A DNA stretch of 64,000 bases, taken from positions 94,258 through 158,257 of the forward strand of contig JBKBSO010000007.1 in NCBI GenBank assembly GCA_046291695.1, read 5' to 3'. Under the pieces are notes generated by a model. It had not been told where the DNA came from, ran no database searches, and was given only the letters and a program-made list of their open reading frames with translations. The position numbers and the translations under genes are program-made. This DNA comes from PNNG01 sp046291695. GTDB taxonomy: Bacteria; Bacteroidota; Bacteroidia; UBA7662. Shown here in pieces: positions 25,608 through 33,801 of this stretch (the first letter of the stretch is position 1; each line of letters opens with the position of its first letter).

Positions 25608-26810
25608 ATGTGTAAATCAAGCTTACTACTGCTACTAGTTTGTTTATTCCAAACAAGCTGTAATGCTCAACCTAATGATGGAGCCTCCACCCATCCGCAC
25701 TCATTCCCAAATGCCGAAGCCTGTGATGGTTGTGAAGAAATATTTACTGGTATGCCCATTGAGATTAGCGCTGTAGACACAAGTCCTGGCTGGCATACCG
25801 ATGAAATCAAACTCCTTATTACAGGGACTGTATTTCAGCTCGATGGGTTAACGCCTGCGCCAAACACACTAATTTACTATTACCACACCGACGGTACTGG
25901 TCGATATCCAACAAGAAAAAATGAAACAGATGTATGGAATAATCATGGTGCTTATAGAGGCTGGGTAAGGAGTGATGCATTCGGAAAATATGCCATTTTC
26001 ACTTCACGACCAGCACCTTACCCCGACTTGTCGACCCCGGCGCATATTCACATACTAATCATTGAAGATCGGTTCGATTTTCCTTACTTTCTTGATGATT
26101 TTGTGTTCGATGATGATGTGTTGACAATAGCAGCGCAAAAGAAAAAGCCATTTGAAAATCGCGGAGGGAGTGGGATTTTAAGGCCGTTGCTTGCCGAACA
26201 AATGCAAATAGCTGAGCATAATATCATCCTGGGCCTAAATATTCCCAATTATCCCTCGTCTGTTCATAGCGAAAAAACTTCGGGCTCAGCCATTGGTGAA
26301 GTCAGTCCCTCATTTATGCCCTTTCATGCCTGGGGTCCTGATAGGGGTGAAAGGGTTTGCCCTATTTGTAAATATGGCAGATTTCATGGCATATTGTATT
26401 TTATCGGTAATAACCCAGATTGGTCAGAAATAAAAAGTTGGCTACAATATCTGGAAAAGGAAAGTGTGGATAGGCAAAACTACCTGAAGGTGGTGTTCGT
26501 GTATGGCAATGAAAATAATTATGGTAAGGCGATGCGCGAATCTGAACTCGCAAAAATTGGCGAGGAACTAAACATCAAAAACACAGCCTTAACATTTGTG
26601 CCTTCTTTACATGATCAAACTTCTGAAGTTCACCTTTTCAAAATCAATTCGGCCGTTGAAAACACCTTTATCATTTACAGGCACAGAGACATTATTGGCA
26701 AGTTCATTGATCTCAAAGCTAATGAAGATAATTTCAAACGGATTGCCTTGACTTTAGACCAAACGCAAAGTGAGTTTAACGATTTGCAGGAAGTTTGGCG
26801 ATCCAAATAA
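25608..26810 (+). CDS. Lipoprotein fusing an intradiol dioxygenase domain to a CxxC thioredoxin-like domain
   Basis: A 400-residue lipoprotein; the signal ends LFQTSC (Cys 18). Residues about 37-175 form an intradiol ring-cleavage dioxygenase-like domain: EACDGCEEIF, then ITGTVFQLDG, Tyr in DGTGRYP (about 100), Tyr in AFGKYAIF (about 128) and both His of PAHIHIL (146 and 148). These match the 2-Tyr/2-His iron site. The DDFVFDDD end block is also typical. Residues about 237-400 carry AWGPDRGERVCPICKYGRFHG (CxxC at 251-254) and look like a thioredoxin-fold domain. Stand-alone intradiol lipoproteins of about 210 residues are common in Bacteroidota; the fused form is unusual. The upstream open frame from 25566 adds 14 residues before the signal and was excluded. 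It is alone on its transcript. Confidence 0.8.
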   Translation: MCKSSLLLLLVCLFQTSCNAQPNDGASTHPHSFPNAEACDGCEEIFTGMPIEISAVDTSPGWHTDEIKLLITGTVFQLDGLTPAPNTLIYYYHTDGTGRYPTRKNETDVWNNHGAYRGWVRSDAFGKYAIFTSRPAPYPDLSTPAHIHILIIEDRFDFPYFLDDFVFDDDVLTIAAQKKKPFENRGGSGILRPLLAEQMQIAEHNIILGLNIPNYPSSVHSEKTSGSAIGEVSPSFMPFHAWGPDRGERVCPICKYGRFHGILYFIGNNPDWSEIKSWLQYLEKESVDRQNYLKVVFVYGNENNYGKAMRESELAKIGEELNIKNTALTFVPSLHDQTSEVHLFKINSAVENTFIIYRHRDIIGKFIDLKANEDNFKRIALTLDQTQSEFNDLQEVWRSK

Positions 26811-26871
26811 CTGGTCTTTGTTTGATCGCTCCTTTAAGATTAAAAGCTGAAAAATAGATGCTTCGATGACG

Positions 26872-26987
26872 CTGTCCGAATATGAACATTGCTGTAGACT
26901 TCCGAACAGTTCGTCTGCCCAAGAACTACTTAAAAAACCATAACACACTGATTCATAGGCGACAAAAACTATGGCATAACGTTTGCG
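26872..26987 (+). promoter_or_regulatory. Sigma-54 promoter with paired activator sites (copy 2)
   Basis: TGGCATAACGTTTGCG at 26972-26987 has GG (26973-26974) and GC (26985-26986) separated by exactly 10 bp, the sigma-54 -24/-12 rule, and ends 25 bp before the adaptor ATG. Upstream lie CTGTCCG (26872-26878) and the inverted half-site CGAACAG (26903-26909). Each is part of a 16-bp TGT-N10-ACA element (26873-26888 and 26893-26908), about three helical turns apart. This is the typical geometry of enhancer sites for an NtrC-type activator, and such an activator is encoded at 33791-35140. Confidence 0.78.
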
Positions 26988-27012
26988 TTGCCGAGAAGCC
27001 TGACACCCAATT

Positions 27013-28281
27013 ATGGATAAACAAATTAGCCACAGCACTAAGTCGAAACTCAAAAGGTATGCCTTATTGCCGGTAGCTGTACTCGTAAGTATTGTGCTTT
27101 TGAGCATCAGCTTCGGACAGCGGAAAAAGTCATTGAACATCGATGCGCAAAAACTGCAAATTGCTCGTGTAGAGCTTGGGGTTTTTTCAGATTTTATTGC
27201 ATTAGATGGTACGGTTCAACCGCTTAAACTTGTAATTATAAATGCGGTTGAAGCTGGCTACGTAGAAGAAATCCTGCTGGAAGAAGGAAGTTTTGTGAGC
27301 AAAGGGGAGCCTTTGCTGCGCTTGTCGAATAGTGATCTGCAACTTGACTTCATGAATAAAGAAGCCTTGTTGCTTGATCAAATGAACAACATTAGAAATA
27401 CCCGCATATCTCTCGACCTAAACCACCGCATGCTCAAACAACAATTGCTGGACATTGAATATGCTTATCTGGAGAAAAAAAGACTTTATGACCGCAACAA
27501 AGTCTTGTTTGCGCAAGAAGTAATTTCATTAGCAGAGTTTGAAAAATCCGAGGATGAATATATCTATCTAGCGCGTAAACGACAACTTTTGGTAGAAACC
27601 ATCAACGAAGATTCTGTTTTCTTAACCCATCAAATTCACCAGCTAGAATCTAACAGCAAACTCATCAATTTGAACCTGCACATGGTAAAGCAAAGCTTGG
27701 ATAATTTGCTTATTCGAGCGCCAGTTTCGGGTCAGCTCACCTCATTAATTGGCGAAATCGGGGAGCATAAAGGCAAAGGGCAATCGGTTGGTCAAATTGA
27801 TGTATTAGCAGGTTACAAATTACGGACGCTTGCCGACGAGCATTATATATCCCGAATCACCCCTGGATTAAAAGGAGAAATCAAGATTTCTGGAAAATTA
27901 TATCCAGTACAAGTAGACAAAGTATTTCCGCAAGTCATCAATGGACAATTTACCCTTGAACTCTCCTTCGACAAGCGTGCGCCGTCAGACATTAAACCAG
28001 GCCAATCTGTTCCTATCAAACTTCAGACTGGGGGAAAAAACCAATGCTTACTTATTCCCAAAGGCAGTTTTTATCAAAAAACATCTGGTGCATGGATTTT
28101 TGTAGTAAAAAACGGCAAGGCAAGCAGAAGGTCAATTCAATTAGGCCGCCAAAACCCGACACATTACGAAATTATAAAAGGACTAGATGCAGGAGAGCAA
28201 GTGATTATTTCATCCTATGCAACCTACGATGAGTTCGAAACGCTAATATTGAAAAATTCACCAAATAAACATCAGTCATGA
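27013..28281 (+). CDS. Periplasmic adaptor (HlyD/MacA-like) of an ABC exporter
   Basis: A 422-residue membrane-fusion protein. One N-terminal membrane helix lies at about 16-34. A split biotinyl-lipoyl domain follows: first half AVEAGYVEEILLEEGSFVSKGEPLLRLSN, second half LIRAPVSGQLTSLIGEIGEHKGKGQSVGQI. Between them is a long helical hairpin (about 105-225). Beta-barrel and membrane-proximal domains close the protein (GEQVIISSYATYDEF). It would join the inner-membrane permease to an outer-membrane channel. It is the first gene behind the sigma-54 promoter at 26972 and overlaps the ATPase gene by 4 bp. No TolC-type channel gene is in the cluster. Confidence 0.9.
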   Translation: MDKQISHSTKSKLKRYALLPVAVLVSIVLLSISFGQRKKSLNIDAQKLQIARVELGVFSDFIALDGTVQPLKLVIINAVEAGYVEEILLEEGSFVSKGEPLLRLSNSDLQLDFMNKEALLLDQMNNIRNTRISLDLNHRMLKQQLLDIEYAYLEKKRLYDRNKVLFAQEVISLAEFEKSEDEYIYLARKRQLLVETINEDSVFLTHQIHQLESNSKLINLNLHMVKQSLDNLLIRAPVSGQLTSLIGEIGEHKGKGQSVGQIDVLAGYKLRTLADEHYISRITPGLKGEIKISGKLYPVQVDKVFPQVINGQFTLELSFDKRAPSDIKPGQSVPIKLQTGGKNQCLLIPKGSFYQKTSGAWIFVVKNGKASRRSIQLGRQNPTHYEIIKGLDAGEQVIISSYATYDEFETLILKNSPNKHQS

Positions 28282-28964
28282 TTGAAATTACAAATCTTAC
28301 AAGAATTTATAAGACTGAAGAGATAGAAACTACAGCCCTGAATGCCATTAACCTGAACATCAAGCAAGGGGAGTTTGTAGCTGTGATGGGGGCCTCAGGG
28401 TGTGGGAAATCAACACTGCTGAACATCCTCGGAATGCTCGATAGTCCAACCACGGGAGAATATCTTTTCGATGAATATTCGGTTGGCTCAATGAAGGAAA
28501 AAGAACGTGCAAATATTCGTAAAAGCAATATTGGATTTGTGTTCCAGAATTTCAATCTCATCGACGAACTTACTGTTTTTGAAAACGTTGAATTGCCGCT
28601 ACTGTACCAAAAGGTATCTTCCGCAATCCGAAAGCAACAGGTGCACATTGCGTTAGAAAAAATGAATATTACGCACCGAAAAAACCATTATCCTCAACAG
28701 CTTTCCGGAGGTCAGCAGCAACGCTGTGCGGTTGCACGTGCTGTAGTTGGTAATCCCAAGATGATTCTGGCCGATGAGCCAACCGGTAATCTGGACTCCC
28801 TCAATGGAAATGAAGTCATGCAATTGTTGAGTGCGCTTAATGCTTCGGGCACTACCATTGTTATGGTAACCCACTCCCGTCATGATGCTTCATTTAGCCA
28901 TCGCATTGTACATATGCTCGATGGGCAAATATTGAAGGATAGTTTTCAAACTCCTACCATTTAA
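28278..28964 (+). CDS. ABC transporter ATP-binding protein (MacB/LolD type)
   Basis: A 228-residue stand-alone nucleotide-binding subunit. Walker A is GASGCGKST (about 39-47), Q-loop FVFQNFNLIDELT, signature LSGGQQQRCAVARAV, Walker B MILADEPTGNLDS and H-loop VTHSRHD. The type with QNFNLI and the short C-terminus belongs to the MacB/LolD/FtsE-like mechanotransmission exporters. Start and stop are tightly packed with the neighbours (4-bp overlap before, 10-bp gap after), so it is translated from the exporter mRNA. Confidence 0.95.
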   Translation: MIEITNLTRIYKTEEIETTALNAINLNIKQGEFVAVMGASGCGKSTLLNILGMLDSPTTGEYLFDEYSVGSMKEKERANIRKSNIGFVFQNFNLIDELTVFENVELPLLYQKVSSAIRKQQVHIALEKMNITHRKNHYPQQLSGGQQQRCAVARAVVGNPKMILADEPTGNLDSLNGNEVMQLLSALNASGTTIVMVTHSRHDASFSHRIVHMLDGQILKDSFQTPTI

Positions 28965-28974
28965 ATTTCTTGGG

Positions 28975-31374
28975 ATGCTAAAGAACTATTTCAAAGTGGC
29001 TTGGCGAAGTCTTTTCAGAAACAAAGTCGCTACCTTCATCAATATCTTCGGGCTCTCTGCTGGTATTTGCTCGTGTTTGTTTATCTTTTTATATGTAAAC
29101 AATGAATTAAGTTATGATGCCCATCATACTAAAGCCAACCGCATTTTTCGGATAACTTCAGATGTTACGATGGGGGGTAATTTCGATAAGTTATCGAGAA
29201 GTTCCTTTAGTCTTGGGCCAATGCTGGTAGAAGAATATCCCGAAGTTGAACGAGCCGTAAGGGTACTGAAGGCAGGTAAACAAACTTTCTGGAAGGACGA
29301 TCAGGTTTACCAACAGGAACAATTTTTTTATACGGATGTGGACTTTTTCGAAATATTCGATTACGACTTTATCGAGGGCGACCCAAAAAGTGCGCTAGCA
29401 GATGTTCATACCATTGTAATTAGCGATGAAATAGCTAAACAGGTGTTTGGCAAAACGAATGGACTAATAGGCGAGCATCTGAAGTTTGCCAAAAACCATT
29501 ATAAGATAACGGGAGTTTTTCGATACCGGCCAAATGTTTCTCATTTGGACATAAAGGCCTTTTTGCCTATAAAAAACTTGCCGCATGATTTATTGGAAAA
29601 GTTAAAAAGCGATTGGTTTTACATGTCGCAAAGCAACTATGTGCTTTTCCGCGAAGTTAAAGACCACATTGGCTTTGAAAAAAAGCTGGAAGATTTTTCC
29701 GAACGCCACATCAAGCCATGGCTAGAATTACATGATGTTAAAGGCAATTTGATTTACCATTTGCAACCATTGCGTGAAATACATTTAACCAATCATTTTA
29801 AGTACGACGATGCGGAAGTAACCAACAAATCATACATCTATATTTTTTCTGCAGTGGCCTTATTCATACTGCTGATAGCTTGTATCAACTATATGAATTT
29901 AGCTACAGCTAAAGCTTCAAAACGTGCTCGAGAAACAGGCATCCGTAAGGCAAATGGGGCCAGTCGCAAACAATTGATCTTTCAATTTCTTTCTGAATCG
30001 CTGTTGATTTCAATCTTTGCCATCTTACTGGCCTTGGCTCTTGTTGAACTCTTGATTCCTGTTTTCAATGAGCTTTCTGGCAAATCCCTTAGTCTTTCTT
30101 TCTACAAGGATCTTCATTTTTTGGCATTTCTAGGTTGTTTATTATTGCTTACCGGATTGATATCTGGCTTTTATCCGGCCTTCGTGCTTTCTGGCTTCAA
30201 GCCAATCCAATTATTAAAACCCAATGCAAGTTCTTCTTCAATTGAAAAATACATACGGAAGGGATTGGTTGTGGTTCAGTTTGCCATTTCTTCTGCCTTA
30301 ATCGTATGCACTTACATAGTGTACAGCCAAATGCACTATATGAAAAACAAAGATGTCGGCTTCGATAAAGAGGCTATAATGGTAATAAAAGTGCCCATTG
30401 CCGACAGTTCATTTGTAAATCGCGTAGCCGAAGTTCGTAGTGAATTAGAGGCAAATTCGGCCATTAAATTAGTGTCTGGAAGTAATGGCATTCCTGGTAG
30501 CGGCACAGGTAGCTTATTTCATTATATTACCTATCAAGGCGAGCGGAATGACATGTGGATGAACTACATGCATGTTGATTACGATTTCCAAAACCTAATG
30601 GGCCTTAAGTTAAAAGAGGGGCGTTTCTTTTCAATTGAATTCAATACCGACAGCTCTCAGGCTTTTGTGGTCAACGAAACAGCCATCAATCAGTTCGGAT
30701 GGCAGGATACAGAATCATTGCTGCTCGAAAATGCATTTGGAGTTAAAGGAAAGATCATCGGGGTGGTTGAAGACTTCCATTATACCTCGCTGCACAAACC
30801 CATAGAACCCCTTGTTTTTTTGTTGCAAAACAAAATCCCATCCTATCTGCTCGTAAAAATGAACAAGGAAGAAATGGCCAATACCATTGCTTTTGTAGAA
30901 AATCGCTGGAAGTTGTTTTCCAAAAAGTTTCCAATGGAGTACTTCTTCCTCGATGATCATTTTGATAAACAGTACAGGGCCGAGAAAAAAATGCTGACTA
31001 TTTTCACCTTTTTTTCGATCCTCACCATCATCATTGCCTGCTTAGGATTGTATGGACTAGCAGCTTATTCCGTAGAAAACCGAACCAAAGAAATTGGCAT
31101 CAGAAAGGTCATGGGTGCTGAAACAAGCAGTATACTCATACTCATTAACAAAGAGTTTATGCCACTTATTCTTATAGCTCTAATAATTGCCTTGCCGGCA
31201 GCATGGTTCAGCATGGAGCATTGGCTCTTAGATTTTGCCTTCAGAATTCCGATTGTGCCATGGCCGTTTCTTGGAGCAACTATATTAGCAATATGTATTG
31301 CTATCGGCACAATAAGCCTACAAGCCTTGAAAGCCGCCTGGAGCAATCCGGTTGATGCTTTAAAGTATGAATAG
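28975..31374 (+). CDS. ABC transporter permease, MacB-like with two FtsX domains
   Basis: A 799-residue permease of the length usual in Bacteroidota. The N-terminal helix (about 21-41) is followed by a periplasmic MacB core domain (about 42-280) and a first FtsX block (about 285-430) containing LLIACINYMNLATAKASKRARETGIRKANGASRKQL. A second periplasmic domain and a second FtsX block (about 680-790) with YSVENRTKEIGIRKVMGAE follow. It works with the ATPase just upstream and the adaptor at 27013. Such exporters move drugs, lipoproteins or small molecules from the periplasm; the cargo is unknown. Confidence 0.92.
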   Translation: MLKNYFKVAWRSLFRNKVATFINIFGLSAGICSCLFIFLYVNNELSYDAHHTKANRIFRITSDVTMGGNFDKLSRSSFSLGPMLVEEYPEVERAVRVLKAGKQTFWKDDQVYQQEQFFYTDVDFFEIFDYDFIEGDPKSALADVHTIVISDEIAKQVFGKTNGLIGEHLKFAKNHYKITGVFRYRPNVSHLDIKAFLPIKNLPHDLLEKLKSDWFYMSQSNYVLFREVKDHIGFEKKLEDFSERHIKPWLELHDVKGNLIYHLQPLREIHLTNHFKYDDAEVTNKSYIYIFSAVALFILLIACINYMNLATAKASKRARETGIRKANGASRKQLIFQFLSESLLISIFAILLALALVELLIPVFNELSGKSLSLSFYKDLHFLAFLGCLLLLTGLISGFYPAFVLSGFKPIQLLKPNASSSSIEKYIRKGLVVVQFAISSALIVCTYIVYSQMHYMKNKDVGFDKEAIMVIKVPIADSSFVNRVAEVRSELEANSAIKLVSGSNGIPGSGTGSLFHYITYQGERNDMWMNYMHVDYDFQNLMGLKLKEGRFFSIEFNTDSSQAFVVNETAINQFGWQDTESLLLENAFGVKGKIIGVVEDFHYTSLHKPIEPLVFLLQNKIPSYLLVKMNKEEMANTIAFVENRWKLFSKKFPMEYFFLDDHFDKQYRAEKKMLTIFTFFSILTIIIACLGLYGLAAYSVENRTKEIGIRKVMGAETSSILILINKEFMPLILIALIIALPAAWFSMEHWLLDFAFRIPIVPWPFLGATILAICIAIGTISLQALKAAWSNPVDALKYE

Positions 31375-31413
31375 AATTATAAATTAAACATAATGTCTGT
31401 AAGCCAATCCTCA

Positions 31414-32388
31414 ATGAAGAAAATAAAGGTCATAACCCTAATTTCTCTCTTGCTGCTCAACTATAGCTTTGGGCAAGACCGAGATAAATATTCCGAATTA
31501 ATAAGGGCAGCTTGGAGCTTGTATGAAGGCAAAGAGTACTTAAAATCCGGCGAAAAGTATACCGAAGCCTTCGAAGCGCTTGGTGGAAAAGGAGTGATAA
31601 CCGACAGATATAATGCCGCTTGCGCTTGGGCATTGGCCAATAAGCCAGATTCTGCCTTTGTTCAATTATTTAAAATCGCTGAAAATGGGAGTTATACAAA
31701 TCTGACTCACTTAGCGACTGATGCGGATTTAACGTCCTTACATAACGATGAAAGATGGCCAAAAATAATAGCGTTAGTACAGGCAAATAAGGAGAAAGCA
31801 GAAGCTGATTTAGATAAACCACTAGTGGCTCTACTTGATACCATATTTCATGAAGATCAAAAGTATCGTAAGCAATTAACGAGTATTGGAGAAAAATATG
31901 GGTGGGAATCTGGTGAAATGAAAGCCTTGTGGAACAGAATCAATGAGAAAGATTCAATAAACATATTAAAAGTCAAGAAAATACTAGATGAGCGTGGTTG
32001 GCTAGGTGCAGATGTGGTTGGAATTCAGGGAGCCACAACCTTATTCTTGGTAATACAACACGCAGATGTTGAAACCCAGGAAAAGTATTTACCCATGCTA
32101 AGAGAGGCCGTACGAAATGGGAATGCGAGCGCAAGTAGTTTGGCGCTTTTGGAAGATAGGGTTGCGTTAAGAAGCGGACGAAAACAAATTTATGGAAGTC
32201 AAATAGGCAGAGATCAAGCGACGGGTGAACACTATGTTTTACCGCTTATCGATCCTGAAAATGTTGACAAGAGGCGATCAGAGGTTGGCTTGGGAACTAT
32301 TCAAGAATACATTACAAATTGGGGTTTGACTTGGGACCTCGAAGATTACAAAATGAGATTAATGGAAAACGAAGCTAACAGGGAATAA
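31414..32388 (+). CDS. Exported TPR-like / DUF6624 protein
   Basis: A 324-residue exported protein; signal peptide about 1-20 ending YSFGQ. Residues about 25-110 form a TPR-like helical region of the 'TPR end-of-group' kind, with RYNAACAWALANKPDSAFVQLFKIA and LTSLHNDERWPKI. Residues about 125-324 match DUF6624, with LDERGWLGADVVGIQGATTLFLVIQHAD and LALLEDRVALRSGRKQIYGSQI. The DUF6624 function is unknown. It lies 39 bp after the permease on the same strand and may be the last gene of the sigma-54 transcript. ATG 31414 was preferred to 31393 because the signal starts there. Confidence 0.8.
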   Translation: MKKIKVITLISLLLLNYSFGQDRDKYSELIRAAWSLYEGKEYLKSGEKYTEAFEALGGKGVITDRYNAACAWALANKPDSAFVQLFKIAENGSYTNLTHLATDADLTSLHNDERWPKIIALVQANKEKAEADLDKPLVALLDTIFHEDQKYRKQLTSIGEKYGWESGEMKALWNRINEKDSINILKVKKILDERGWLGADVVGIQGATTLFLVIQHADVETQEKYLPMLREAVRNGNASASSLALLEDRVALRSGRKQIYGSQIGRDQATGEHYVLPLIDPENVDKRRSEVGLGTIQEYITNWGLTWDLEDYKMRLMENEANRE

Positions 32389-32433
32389 TAGAAAAGTGCA
32401 GTATAATTACCCCGTTACATTAGATTTCTTAAT

Positions 32434-33801
32434 TCAAGCTTCATGCAACAAAAAGACCACCTCAAACACGCTCCCTCTATTTTGGTTTGATTGAACGAGC
32501 AAACTACCGCCATTTAGTTGGATTAATTGCTTACATATGCTCAGGCCAATGCCTGAGCCGTTTACTTTTGTGGTGTAAAATGGCACAAAAATATGTTGAA
32601 GGTGTGCTTCGTCGATTCCAATGCCATTATCTTCTACGGCAATTGCCAAGTCATGCTCACTTTTTATATATGACAATAGACGGATGGTTTTATCTTTTCG
32701 ACCCTCAACAGCTTCAATGGCGTTTTTAAGTAAATTAATAAGTACTTGTTCCAACTGTTCGCCATCGGCATGAATATGCCATGAACCTCCCGTAGCAGGA
32801 ACAACAAATTTGATTTGTTCTGCATCCATCTTAGGCTGCATAAGTCGACAGACATTATCGAGCAAGGCTTGAATTTTAATCCTACTAAATTGTGGCACAG
32901 GCAGTTTCATAAACGCGCGGTAACTGCCAACAAAATTCAGCAGCCCATCACTGCGTCTTTGTATAACTTCCAGTCCCTTCGCTAAGTCAATCAGAGCATC
33001 TTCTTCTAAATCTTCTTTCCGTAAAACACCATCGTTTGCATCTTTCAGAAGTGCATTCAGCGTAGCTGATAAGGACGAAATCGGCGTTATGGAGTTCATA
33101 ATCTCATGAGTCAGCACCCGAATAAGTTTTTGCCATGATTCCATTTCTTGAATATCAAGCTCATAACGGATGTTTTGAAAACTAATTAAGCGATAAGGCG
33201 TGGCATTCAACGTAAACTTAGTTTCACGGATCCGTATGTGTAATTGTTGTGCATTTAGCTCAAAAACATGCGGTTGTCCTTGTTTAGATTTCTGAATTTC
33301 AGCGTACAGTTCAGGTCTGATCTGCTTTAATTGTGCTATTGAATTGAGATGAGAAACACCGACTATTGCGGCTGCTTCTTCATTAAATATGACCAAATTG
33401 TCTTCATGGTCTATACAAAGCAGCCCGATGGGAATATGTTCAAGCACCAATTTGAGAAATTCGTGTTTGGCCTCCATTTCCATTCGAATACGCTTAAAAT
33501 CGTTAGTTATCAAATTGTATACCTCATAGAAATTTGATTTGCCTTCTACCGACTTAAACGTTTGGTTGAAGCTTGCTGTGTATTCTCCATGTCGGATGGC
33601 TAACAGGAACCTTTCCCATGTTCTGCTAATTCGTTCGGCAAATTGAATCAGAGATATAGTGGTAACCACCAACAAGAGTAAAGCTAAACCCGAGGCAAAG
33701 TATACTTTCTGGATAAACAACAAATAACTGCTCAGGCTGGCTAAACAGAATATCAGCAGCACCCTAAGCGCAACTTGAATTCTAAACCTCTTAGAGTCCA
33801 T
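32434..33801 (-). CDS. Sensor histidine kinase (NtrY-like)
   Basis: A 455-residue kinase. Two membrane helices (about 10-30 and 34-53) are joined by only a few residues, so there is no periplasmic sensor domain. A linker and a PAS-like domain follow (about 115-200, LVLEHIPIGLLCIDHEDNLVIFNEEAA). The H-box is RVLTHEIMNSITPI, the N-box NLLKNAIEAVEG, then DNGIGIDE and GSGIGLSICKQLIQLNGG. Its ATG lies inside the 3' end of the regulator gene (11-bp overlap), so it is co-translated with that regulator and is surely its partner. The stimulus must be sensed in or below the membrane. Confidence 0.93.
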   Translation of the reverse strand: MDSKRFRIQVALRVLLIFCLASLSSYLLFIQKVYFASGLALLLLVVTTISLIQFAERISRTWERFLLAIRHGEYTASFNQTFKSVEGKSNFYEVYNLITNDFKRIRMEMEAKHEFLKLVLEHIPIGLLCIDHEDNLVIFNEEAAAIVGVSHLNSIAQLKQIRPELYAEIQKSKQGQPHVFELNAQQLHIRIRETKFTLNATPYRLISFQNIRYELDIQEMESWQKLIRVLTHEIMNSITPISSLSATLNALLKDANDGVLRKEDLEEDALIDLAKGLEVIQRRSDGLLNFVGSYRAFMKLPVPQFSRIKIQALLDNVCRLMQPKMDAEQIKFVVPATGGSWHIHADGEQLEQVLINLLKNAIEAVEGRKDKTIRLLSYIKSEHDLAIAVEDNGIGIDEAHLQHIFVPFYTTKVNGSGIGLSICKQLIQLNGGSLLVQSNQNRGSVFEVVFLLHEA

